This document shows positions 44,873-50,977 of a DNA stretch of 64,000 nt, piece after piece (the first letter of the stretch is position 1; each line of letters begins with the position of its first letter). The stretch is from Clostridium sp. AT4 (GTDB lineage Bacteria > Bacillota > Clostridia > Lachnospirales > Lachnospiraceae): positions 515,348-579,347 of the forward strand of contig NZ_LN999827.1 of the NCBI RefSeq assembly GCF_001517625.2, in the 5' to 3' direction. The notes beneath the pieces are model-generated. The model did not search any database and was not told the origin of the DNA. It worked only from the letters and a program-made list of their open reading frames with translations. Made by a program: the position numbers and the translations under genes.

Positions 44873-44935
44873 TCTCATGTAGGTCAGCCAGTCAGCACCT
44901 ATGACGTTGTCCGGCACTGACTGTCTGACGTGAGA
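44873..44935. other. Imperfect inverted repeat upstream of rep
   Basis: Left arm TCTCATGTAGGTCAG and CAGTCAG, right arm CTGACTG and TCTGACGTGAGA, forming an imperfect stem of about 22 bp around a 15-base centre. It lies between the DUF961-like gene and rep. It could be the origin nicked by Rep, or a weak terminator. Confidence 0.45.
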
Positions 44936-44939
44936 ATGA

Positions 44940-45260
44940 TTATTTCATTCCAGCTTTTCTGATATTGTCAGCCTCTGCCTTAACAGAAAGGCGTCCATTG
45001 TAGAGACTTGCCCATGTATGTAACCCCTCAAATGAGACAGGAACTTGTCCTTTCTGCTCAAGTTCTTCATTGGAGACAAGCTGGGTATTAGCTCTTACGC
45101 CGACCTTGACTTTTTCAAACTTTAACTTTGGAAGAAGAACGGTGTAGTAAAATCCTAATTTTTCCTTTGTAGAAAAGTCTACCCATTCAGAAACTTCTAC
45201 TAACTGAAACTGTTCTTCCAACTTGTTAGGATTTAAAATAAAGTCATTTCCTCGAATCAA
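44940..45260 (-). CDS. Small DUF961/YdcP-like protein
   Basis: A 106-residue acidic protein without signal peptide or membrane helix. It is the first gene of the minus-strand operon, with a strong GGAGG (AAGGAGGTGA) before the ATG. The layout of a beta-rich core (KLGFYYTVLLPKLKFEKVKV) and a C-terminal SVKAEADNIRK resembles the DUF961 proteins at the start of Tn916/ICEBs1-type conjugation modules, but the match is by eye and weak. It may bind single-stranded DNA next to Rep. Otherwise hypothetical. Confidence 0.55.
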   Translation of the reverse strand: MIRGNDFILNPNKLEEQFQLVEVSEWVDFSTKEKLGFYYTVLLPKLKFEKVKVGVRANTQLVSNEELEQKGQVPVSFEGLHTWASLYNGRLSVKAEADNIRKAGMK

Positions 45261-45277
45261 TATATCACCTCCTTCGG

Positions 45278-45396
45278 AATATCTGATTATCAGATATTAA
45301 GATATTCATATAATACAACAGAAAAAATATAATGTCAAGAAAAATATCTAAATATCCGATAAAAAGATTGACAGACAAAAAATGTTGAAATATAAT
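45278..45396. promoter_or_regulatory. Divergent consensus promoters with palindromic operator
   Basis: Plus strand: TTGACA (45368) and TATAAT (45391), spacing 17, for the repressor. Minus strand: TTGACA (45333-45338) and TATTAT (45310-45315), spacing 17, for the DUF961-rep-int operon. An operator candidate AATATCTGA-tta-TCAGATATT (45278-45298) lies just downstream of the minus promoter, and a related ATATCTAAATATCCGAT lies between the promoters (45343-45359). Confidence 0.75.
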
Positions 45397-45419
45397 GGTG
45401 CTTATAAAGGAGGTTCAGT

Positions 45420-45836
45420 ATGAATAAAATAAAAGAACTGCGGAAAGAAAATAATATTACAGTTGCAGAGTTGGCAAAGGAATTAGGGATATCACAAAGT
45501 ATGCTGACAAATTATGAAAACGGGAATGGAACGCCAAGAGATGAATCCATATGGGAAAAGCTGTCGCAGATATTTGGAGTGAGTAAAAGTCACGTTATGG
45601 GATTGACTACAGATATTGAAACGACAAACAAGACAAAGCGGTTGAGAGTGGTCGTGGATATGTCTCAGCCAGTATCCATTCAACCTAAAAGTCAGACAGA
45701 CCTTGATGTACTGACAAAGCTGGACTTAATAGACAGTGATGATATGGGAGAAGTGCTGAAGTTCTTAGATAAACTTTTAGCCCAAAGCAAATATGAGGGG
45801 CGGAGAGAAACACTGATAGAATACGTTGCAGAATAA
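45420..45836 (+). CDS. XRE/CI-type repressor
   Basis: 138 residues with an N-terminal helix-turn-helix (IKELRKENNITVAELAKELG, then ISQSMLTNYENGNGTPRD) and a C-terminal region without the Ser/Lys protease motifs of LexA-type repressors. AAGGAGG precedes the start. It faces the DUF961-rep-int operon across the two consensus promoters and probably keeps it silent. How it would be relieved is not visible. Confidence 0.87.
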   Translation: MNKIKELRKENNITVAELAKELGISQSMLTNYENGNGTPRDESIWEKLSQIFGVSKSHVMGLTTDIETTNKTKRLRVVVDMSQPVSIQPKSQTDLDVLTKLDLIDSDDMGEVLKFLDKLLAQSKYEGRRETLIEYVAE

Positions 45837-45838
45837 TA

Positions 45839-45919
45839 AACGTTTCCGAAGCCGTCCACTTGCCCAGCCGACCCGCCGCCCTGTTAGGAACCGTCGCTCT
45901 GGGCATCCTGCGGAACGTT
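45839..45919. other. GC-rich nested hairpin within the AT-rich element
   Basis: Outer arms AACGTTTCCG and CGGAACGTT (one bulge) and inner arms TGCCCAG (45861) and CTGGGCA (45899) enclose a C/G-rich core. No reading frame fits. It lies directly after the repressor stop. The composition is unlike the rest of the element. It is a candidate origin or structured RNA. Confidence 0.5.
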
Positions 45920-45970
45920 AGTTTTTGAAAGAATACGAACAAAAAGGAATATGCATTGCAAGTTTTAAAA

Positions 45971-46019
45971 GGATAGCAGACAGCACCATGAATGAAGTGT
46001 TGTCATGCTATTCTTTTTT
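45971..46019. terminator. Intrinsic terminator after the repressor
   Basis: GGATAGCAGACAGCAC pairs with GTGTTGTCATGCTATTC and is followed by TTTTTT on the plus strand. It overlaps the last codons of the minus-strand hypothetical gene. Confidence 0.8.
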
Positions 46020-46295
46020 GCCATATTCAATCATTACCGTTTTGAAAGGTTCGCTGTGATCCAGTGGAAACCAAGCCGGATAGTAGAGGTTGATTTCAAG
46101 GGTGGTGGGTGTTCCATTGATTCGATTATGCTCTGCTTCAATTTCTTGAATGGTATCGTTGATTCCCCAATATTTATAAACAGTCACAGATAATCGGGTA
46201 TCTCGTGTGTCTTGATTACTAAAGGACATACTGTTAGTGACATGATAATCGGGGAGTCTAATGTAATAATAAATTCCAGCCAGTAAGCAGAGCAA
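46008..46295 (-). CDS. Hypothetical protein, possibly 5'-truncated
   Basis: A frame of about 95 residues beginning with a hydrophobic segment (LLCLLAGIYYYIRLP), like a signal anchor, followed by a hydrophilic domain (LSVTVYKYWGINDTIQEIEA). The only start is a TTG without a clear ribosome-binding site, and the frame continues open for 60 bp upstream without an ATG. It may therefore be the remainder of a small lipoprotein gene cut off by a rearrangement. No family recognised. Confidence 0.4.
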   Translation of the reverse strand: MLCLLAGIYYYIRLPDYHVTNSMSFSNQDTRDTRLSVTVYKYWGINDTIQEIEAEHNRINGTPTTLEINLYYPAWFPLDHSEPFKTVMIEYGKKE

Positions 46296-46366
46296 TGTAA
46301 GTGTTGTTAGTACCTCACTATATAGTGAAAGAATTATTAAATATACTTTGTGTAGGGGTGATATGC

Positions 46367-46582
46367 ATGAATTATGGACATTTGGAATTAAGGATAGAAG
46401 AACTGTTGCAAGAAAAAGGTATCAGCAAGAATACCATTTGTAAGGAACTGGATATACCGAGGTCAAATTTTAACAGATATTGCAGAAATGAATTTCAAAG
46501 ACTGGATGCGAATTTAATCTGTAAATTGTGCCATTATTTTGGCTGTGAAGTCGGAGAAGTGATTATCTATGTAAAAGAATAG
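46367..46582 (+). CDS. Small XRE-family regulator
   Basis: A 71-residue Cro/CI-type protein, nearly all helix-turn-helix (LRIEELLQEKGISKNTICKE, IPRSNFNRYCRNEFQRLDAN, LCHYFGCEVGEVIIY). The ATG at 46367 is 8 bp after AGGGG. A terminator follows. It could control the downstream reductase gene or the element's excision; nothing in the sequence decides this. Confidence 0.75.
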   Translation: MNYGHLELRIEELLQEKGISKNTICKELDIPRSNFNRYCRNEFQRLDANLICKLCHYFGCEVGEVIIYVKE

Positions 46583-46618
46583 TGGAGTGTTGCTGTTAAT
46601 GGCATGGAGTGAATAAAA

Positions 46619-46656
46619 GGGTATGCTGAGATATGGAAGTCTCTCATGCCTTTTTT
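46619..46656 (+). terminator. Terminator after the small XRE gene
   Basis: GGTATGCTGAGA pairs with TCTCTCATGCC (one mismatch) and is followed by TTTTTT. It separates the regulator from the dihydrofolate reductase gene. Confidence 0.75.
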
Positions 46657-46658
46657 GC

Positions 46659-46687
46659 TTGTGCATTTTATAAAATAGAATTATACT
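46659..46687 (+). promoter_or_regulatory. Candidate promoter of the dihydrofolate reductase gene
   Basis: TTGTGC and TATACT spaced by 17 bp, about 130 bp before the start codon. The leader contains a small inverted repeat, GACAAA / TTTGTC. Confidence 0.4.
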
Positions 46688-46816
46688 GTGAGTAGTGGAA
46701 ACTGGACAAACTAGAATTTGTCGAGCTGGTTAGTTCGAGATAATTTTGAGTTTGTTAAGATGTGGTGCACTTGATGGAATCACAGGTACGACATCATATT
46801 ATGGAGGATGAAATAG

Positions 46817-47311
46817 ATGATAGGTTTGATTGTTGCGAGGTCAAAGAATAATGTTATAGGCAAGAATGGTAATATACCATGGAAAATAAAGGGAGAACAA
46901 AAGCAATTTAGAGAGTTAACAACGGGTAATGTGGTTATTATGGGGCGAAAGTCTTATGAAGAAATCGGTCATCCGTTGCCTAATAGAATGAATATTGTTG
47001 TTTCCACCACAACAGAGTATCAAGGAGATAATTTAGTTTCAGTTAAATCATTAGAAGATGCATTATTATTGGCTAAAGGACGAGATGTATACATATCTGG
47101 TGGATATGGACTATTTAAGGAAGCTTTGCAAATAGTAGATAAAATGTATATCACAGAAGTAGATTTAAATATTGAAGATGGAGATACATTCTTTCCAGAA
47201 TTTGATATCAATGATTTTGAAGTTTTGATAGGGGAAACACTTGGTGAGGAAGTGAAATATACGAGAACATTTTATGTAAGGAAAAATGAATTGAGTAGAT
47301 TTTGGATTTAG
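46817..47311 (+). CDS. dfrF: Trimethoprim-insensitive-type dihydrofolate reductase (DfrF-like)
   Basis: Reduces dihydrofolate to tetrahydrofolate with NADPH. The 164-residue protein has the family landmarks: MIGLIVARSKNNVIGKNGNI at the N-terminus, PWKIKGEQKQF, VVIMGRKSYEEIGHPLPNR, the GGYGLF NADPH loop and MYITEVDLNIEDGDTFFPEF. From memory the sequence closely matches the acquired DfrF of enterococci and streptococci; I could not run a comparison. The AT-rich gene, its place as cargo beside the right att site and its own promoter all support acquisition by transfer. GGAGGATGAAATAG precedes the start. Confidence 0.85.
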   Translation: MIGLIVARSKNNVIGKNGNIPWKIKGEQKQFRELTTGNVVIMGRKSYEEIGHPLPNRMNIVVSTTTEYQGDNLVSVKSLEDALLLAKGRDVYISGGYGLFKEALQIVDKMYITEVDLNIEDGDTFFPEFDINDFEVLIGETLGEEVKYTRTFYVRKNELSRFWI

Positions 47312-47388
47312 GGTGTTTTCATAAATATATTGCTTTTTATGCATATATAAATTGTTGTAAGACAAATTCCAGTTTGAGGGTGGAAATC

Positions 47389-47408
47389 TTTGAACACTTT
47401 TTGAACAC
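47389..47408 (+). repeat. Integrase arm-site repeats, right
   Basis: Two direct copies of TTTGAACAC, 11 bp apart, 58 bp from the right core and matching the pair at 42674-42692. Confidence 0.65.
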
Positions 47409-47466
47409 CGAGACCGTGATGAAGTCTTCAAAGCCCCTTTCTATCAGTATTTGTGATTATTTGAAA

Positions 47467-47491
47467 CGGTTCGATTCCGGTCTGCGGCATT
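47467..47491 (+). repeat. Attachment site, distal side (att core)
   Basis: Second copy of the 25-bp core. It is only the 3' end of tRNA-Leu and does not form a tRNA gene. Confidence 0.9.
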
Positions 47492-47498
47492 TGATTTT

Positions 47499-47530
47499 AA
47501 CCTCTGTTTCTTTTGAAACAGAGGTTTTTT
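47499..47530 (+). terminator. Original tRNA-Leu terminator, displaced by the element
   Basis: AACCTCTGTTTC and GAAACAGAGGTT with a 4-base loop, then TTTT. It sits 8 bp after the att core, where a tRNA terminator would be before insertion. Confidence 0.8.
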
Positions 47531-47550
47531 GCTGTATATTTAACAGAAAC

Positions 47551-47593
47551 AAAAGTGCTGCCGGAACGCAGATTCGTTCCTTCAGCGCTTTTT
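47551..47593. terminator. Bidirectional terminator
   Basis: AAAAGTGCTG...GGAACG pairs with CGTTCC...CAGCGCTTTTT. It lies just past the 3' end of the minus-strand opine dehydrogenase remnant. Confidence 0.75.
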
Positions 47594-47607
47594 CTTTTTA
47601 TATCCGT

Positions 47608-48048
47608 TTATTCAGAAACCTTTCTGGGCGTTCCTGTGATACGCAGATATTCCGAATCCCAGTCATAAGACGGAGGAAGAAGGGTATGGGGATTTCCCTT
47701 TATTTCCTTTGTAGGGGATACCAGACGGCACGAGCCGATATTTCCCTGCATCTCGCCCACAATCACCTTTTTGTCTTCCAGCTTCTTTTTCAGAGTAATG
47801 GAAGCACAGTTTCCTGCTGAGAAGCATACGATCTGCCCATCCTTCAGATGGGGTGCAATCCAGTCCGTAATGGCCTCGTGGCGTTTTGCCATAGCAGAGA
47901 CAAGCACTACCTCAGCCTCCACCAGGGCTTCCTCTACATCAAACGTAATGCTGTAGATCACCGCATGGCCGGTTCCGCAGCTGCCAACCAAATCCACACC
48001 ATTCCCATCTGCCTGAATGGCCTTTAAGCAAGTTATGTGCCAACATAT
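47608..48048 (-). pseudogene. Opine dehydrogenase-like gene remnant
   Basis: The frame reads as the middle of an NAD(P)-binding opine/octopine dehydrogenase-type protein: ITFDVEEALVEAEVVLVSAM, LKDGQIVCFSAGNCASITLK, VIVGEMQGNIGSCRL. The N-terminal GxGxxG nucleotide-binding start is missing, and the frame begins after a TAA with no proper start codon. After SPTKEIKG the sequence jumps to a short tail (LLPPSYDWDSEYLRITGTPR), so most of the C-terminal catalytic domain is also gone. A non-functional remnant is likely. Confidence 0.65.
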
Positions 48049-48164
48049 TTACTCTCAAAAATCAGGGAAAAGCGGCATTTTTATCCAGATATGGGCATTA
48101 GAAGGATAATTTTTTGATATGAATATTGTTTTTCTTCCATCACGAACGATTATTTTTTAAAAAA

Positions 48165-48201
48165 GGGTACTGCAAACTCAATGTTTCCGTTTGCAATACC
48201 C
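48165..48201 (-). terminator. Terminator with 13-bp stem
   Basis: GGGTACTGCAAAC pairs with GTTTGCAATACCC (one G-T pair) around 11 bases. On the minus strand it is followed by TTTTTT. It ends transcription coming from the GH13 gene and the Rpn remnant. Confidence 0.85.
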
Positions 48202-48212
48202 TTTGAAATATT

Positions 48213-48450
48213 TTATGCAATTTCCTGCTCAAACTCCTCTACTGTAGAGGCCCTGGCAGCCTTTTTAAGCCATACCCCCAGCGTCTCCAGATCCGTTTCG
48301 CTGCGGATTCGCTTTTCCAAAGTTTCCGAAATTGGGCCTATATCATACCTTCTGCATTTCCCTTCTCAATTCCGACCGATAAAATGCTCATTTTTACGCC
48401 CTCCCATTCTTCTGATTCCTTTACCTCAGATACAACCTGATCCAGCTTTA
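48213..48450 (-). pseudogene. Rpn-family nuclease/transposase C-terminal remnant with frameshift
   Basis: On the minus strand one frame reads LDQVVSEVKESEEWEGVKMS, ending in a TAG after GNAEGMI. The next frame then reads ISETLEKRIRSETDLETLGV, WLKKAARASTVEEFEQEIA and stop. Both halves match the C-terminal tail style of Rpn (PD-(D/E)XK) proteins of gut Clostridia. The nuclease domain is absent, replaced by the GH13 gene, whose stop abuts this remnant. Confidence 0.6.
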
Positions 48451-50565
48451 AAGCACTTCCTCCCCACCCACAAACCGCGACTCGATCACCGGATAAAACG
48501 CCTCTGGCCGGGACACGAAGACAGCGCCACCATATGGCGGCATGATAACTTTCAACATCCCATTTTCCACACGGTAAAACACGATTCCTGCGTTATACCC
48601 ATCCTCAAAGGTCAAGATCGGCCTGCCAAGGATCATATCGTCCGTAATTCCCAGCTGCCATACAGGGATCTCCATCACAGCCGGTTCGGGGCGGTTGGAT
48701 ATCACGGTAATGGTCTGGTGATCCCCGCTCATTCTTCCGTAGGCGATCTGATGCCGTCCTGCAAAAAGAGGTTTCAGCGCGCCTTTGCGCAGCGCCGGAA
48801 TCCGCTTGTGGATTCCGGTCATATACCGGTGAAATTCAATCAGTTCCAGATCCTCCTTCCCCCAGGGATAGGTTCTTCTGCTGTCAGGGTCTGTCCATCC
48901 GCAGACGCCCGCTTCATCACCGTAATACAGAGTCGGAGCTCCGGGCCAGGTCATCTGGATGACTACAGCCTCCCTGAGAACCGGCTTTTTCACATGCTCC
49001 GAGGCACGCTCCGGCCCCATATTCCCCAAACGTCCTACAATCTGGTTCGTCCGGGTAAGAAAGCGGGAATGGTCGTGGTTGGAAAGCTGGTTCATGGCCG
49101 TGAAAATCGTATTTGTCTGCATCCGGCTCATGTGGTAATTCATTGCTCTGAAAAACGCCTCTCCATCGCCGTAAAGAGCGCCGTTATAACCGTCGCTGTG
49201 CTTCTCCATCCCTGTCAAAAACCAGGTCACGGGCTCCATAAACGCATCATAATTCATAATGGAATCCCACTGATCCCCCTGAAGCCAGCTGGCGGGATCG
49301 CCATAGTGCTCCGCCAGGATCAGAACCTCCGGATTTACTTCCTTTACAGCCTTTCGAAACATCTGCCAGAACGTATGGTTATACTCTGCCGTATGCCCCA
49401 GGTCAGCCGCCACATCCAGACGCCAGCCGTCTACGCTGTAAGGCGGGGAAATCCATTTTTTTGCCACATTTAAAATGTATTTTACCAGCTTTTCAGAACC
49501 CTCATAATTAAGCTTAGGCAGCGTATCATGACCCCACCAGCCGTCGTACGTCCTGTTTCTTGGCCATGCTTCATCACTGTCGTCGTGAAACTGGAAAAAG
49601 CTGTGGTACGGGCTGTCCTTGGCAAGATATGCTCCCGGCTCATAATCTCCGGAACGCTCGTAAATCTCCTCCACATCCAGCCATTTATTAAAGGAACCGC
49701 AGTGGTTAAACACACCATCCAGAATCACCTTCATTCCCCGTCTGTGGATCTCCTCAACCAGCTCCGCAAACAGGGCGTCGCTGGCTTCCAGATTTTCTCT
49801 GGCTGCCGCACGGGTCACATACCGCTCCGCCTGTCGGTTGTCCGTTCCATTTTTATCCACCAGCTTTCCTCCGTCTTTGACAATCCGGCCAAAATGAGGA
49901 TCAATGTGCTCATAATCCTGGCAGTCATACTTATGGTTAGACGGCGATACAAAAACAGGGTTCAGATAAATAGCCTCCACTCCCAGGCTCTGTATATAAT
50001 CCAGCTTGTCCCCGACACCTTTTAAATCTCCGCCGTAAAAGCAGCCTACATCCATGGTAGACGGATTTCTCCCCCAGTCTTTTACCCGGTATACAGGCTT
50101 TCCGATATATACATATTCCATAGATTCCACATCATTGTCCGGATCTCCATTGCAGAAGCGGTCTGTAAAAATCTGGTACATCACTGCTCCCTTAGCCCAG
50201 TCAGGCGTATAAAATCCCGGTGTGATTTTGAAATTAAATTCCGGATCTGCCTCATCCACCGGACCCAAACGGTTATACAGGCAGATCTCCTTATTCTTTT
50301 TCACTTTAAAATGATAAAGCACTTGATCGGAAGCTACTACGATCTCGTGCTCATAATAATCAAAATATGGATCAGAAGCTGTCTTCTTCATAACAGCCTC
50401 CTTCTCCCCTTCTATATAATATACCTGATCCGCGTCCGCTTTTGCGGTACGCAGCCGCAGACGTACCCGTTCCCCTTCTTTCGGCTCCATAGGGCTGCGG
50501 TAATCCTCTGTTTCTGCTGAAAACAGCGCCTCCCGATTGATCTTATTTGTTCCCTCTTCTTTCAC
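48448..50565 (-). CDS. GH13 neopullulanase/cyclomaltodextrinase-like enzyme
   Basis: A 705-residue cytoplasmic glucan hydrolase (no signal peptide). An N-terminal CBM34-like domain (RVRLRLRTAKADADQVYYIE) is followed by the GH13 barrel with KVILDGVFNHCG, DGWRLDVAADLG (nucleophile Asp), EVLILAEHYGDPASWL (acid/base Glu) and MNQLSNHDHSRFL. A C-terminal beta domain follows. The CBM34 plus GPDW-like TPDWAKGAVMYQIFTDRFCN start places it with maltogenic amylase/neopullulanase-type enzymes acting on maltodextrins. It stands alone, with terminators on both sides. Confidence 0.9.
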   Translation of the reverse strand: MKEEGTNKINREALFSAETEDYRSPMEPKEGERVRLRLRTAKADADQVYYIEGEKEAVMKKTASDPYFDYYEHEIVVASDQVLYHFKVKKNKEICLYNRLGPVDEADPEFNFKITPGFYTPDWAKGAVMYQIFTDRFCNGDPDNDVESMEYVYIGKPVYRVKDWGRNPSTMDVGCFYGGDLKGVGDKLDYIQSLGVEAIYLNPVFVSPSNHKYDCQDYEHIDPHFGRIVKDGGKLVDKNGTDNRQAERYVTRAAARENLEASDALFAELVEEIHRRGMKVILDGVFNHCGSFNKWLDVEEIYERSGDYEPGAYLAKDSPYHSFFQFHDDSDEAWPRNRTYDGWWGHDTLPKLNYEGSEKLVKYILNVAKKWISPPYSVDGWRLDVAADLGHTAEYNHTFWQMFRKAVKEVNPEVLILAEHYGDPASWLQGDQWDSIMNYDAFMEPVTWFLTGMEKHSDGYNGALYGDGEAFFRAMNYHMSRMQTNTIFTAMNQLSNHDHSRFLTRTNQIVGRLGNMGPERASEHVKKPVLREAVVIQMTWPGAPTLYYGDEAGVCGWTDPDSRRTYPWGKEDLELIEFHRYMTGIHKRIPALRKGALKPLFAGRHQIAYGRMSGDHQTITVISNRPEPAVMEIPVWQLGITDDMILGRPILTFEDGYNAGIVFYRVENGMLKVIMPPYGGAVFVSRPEAFYPVIESRFVGGEEVL

Positions 50566-50648
50566 AATGAATTCCTTACCTTTTCATAATGATTCATACT
50601 ATTTTGAATTAGCATCTCTATTGTATCTGAATTTACTTAAATATACAA

Positions 50649-50701
50649 GGAAAATCCCGCAATCCGGTGAATGTCCCACGCGCACAAAGCCCGGATTTTC
50701 C
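50649..50701. repeat. 9-bp inverted repeat in the GH13-ftsH gap
   Basis: GGAAAATCC and GGATTTTCC, 35 bp apart. One of three inverted repeats in the 412-bp gap 50566-50977, which contains no gene I can support. Confidence 0.4.
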
Positions 50702-50720
50702 TCATTGTTTTTATAAAGTG

Positions 50721-50748
50721 AAAAGCCTGGCGGGGTAGCCAGGCTTTT
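50721..50748. terminator. Terminator hairpin downstream of ftsH
   Basis: AAAAGCCTGGC and GCCAGGCTTTT, 11 bp and perfect, with a 6-base loop. It is A/T-flanked on both strands. It probably ends the long minus-strand transcript that runs through ftsH. Confidence 0.75.
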
Positions 50749-50831
50749 CAGGAGAAGGTATTTCGTTTCTTATGGGGTGTAGCAAAAACTATATAATGTA
50801 TTGGGGGGGTTACGTCTATTATAATAGCACA

Positions 50832-50875
50832 GGCGGAGAAAAAAGTGTGCACAAACATGCATTTTTTTCTCCGCC
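50832..50875. repeat. 13-bp perfect inverted repeat downstream of ftsH
   Basis: GGCGGAGAAAAAA and TTTTTTCTCCGCC around an 18-base centre that itself contains GTGTGCAC. It lies about 100 bp after the ftsH stop. It may be a further terminator or an mRNA-stabilising structure. Confidence 0.55.
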
Positions 50876-50977
50876 CTTTACAGTCAAAATAACGATTGAA
50901 TTTCGCAAATACGAATCAAGCTCCGTTTTTATGCTCAAAACGTTTCTGTTTTTTCTCAAACAAATGAAATCTAGCCT

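Larger units (their letters stand above)
42588..47491. mobile_element. 4.9-kb integrative element in tRNA-Leu carrying a dihydrofolate reductase
   Basis: Bounded by a 25-bp direct repeat of the tRNA-Leu 3' end. The inside is visibly more AT-rich than the flanks. Gene order: integrase, HUH Rep, DUF961-like protein (all minus), repressor (plus), a hypothetical gene (minus), small XRE regulator and dihydrofolate reductase (plus). No relaxase of conjugative type, coupling protein, type IV secretion, capsid or packaging gene is present. It therefore looks like a self-replicating or satellite-type element that integrates by a tyrosine recombinase and needs a helper, or its own Rep, to move. Confidence 0.85.

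Noticed and set aside
47467-47491. A second tRNA-Leu gene
   Set aside because: Only the last 23 bases of the tRNA are present; the preceding sequence cannot form the rest of the cloverleaf.
42588-47491. A prophage
   Set aside because: No capsid, tail, portal, terminase or lysis gene is present in the 4.9 kb.
48181-49473. A 430-codon plus-strand open frame
   Set aside because: It is the complement of the well-supported GH13 gene on the minus strand; its protein is rich in His, Pro and Arg, with no motif and no ribosome-binding site.
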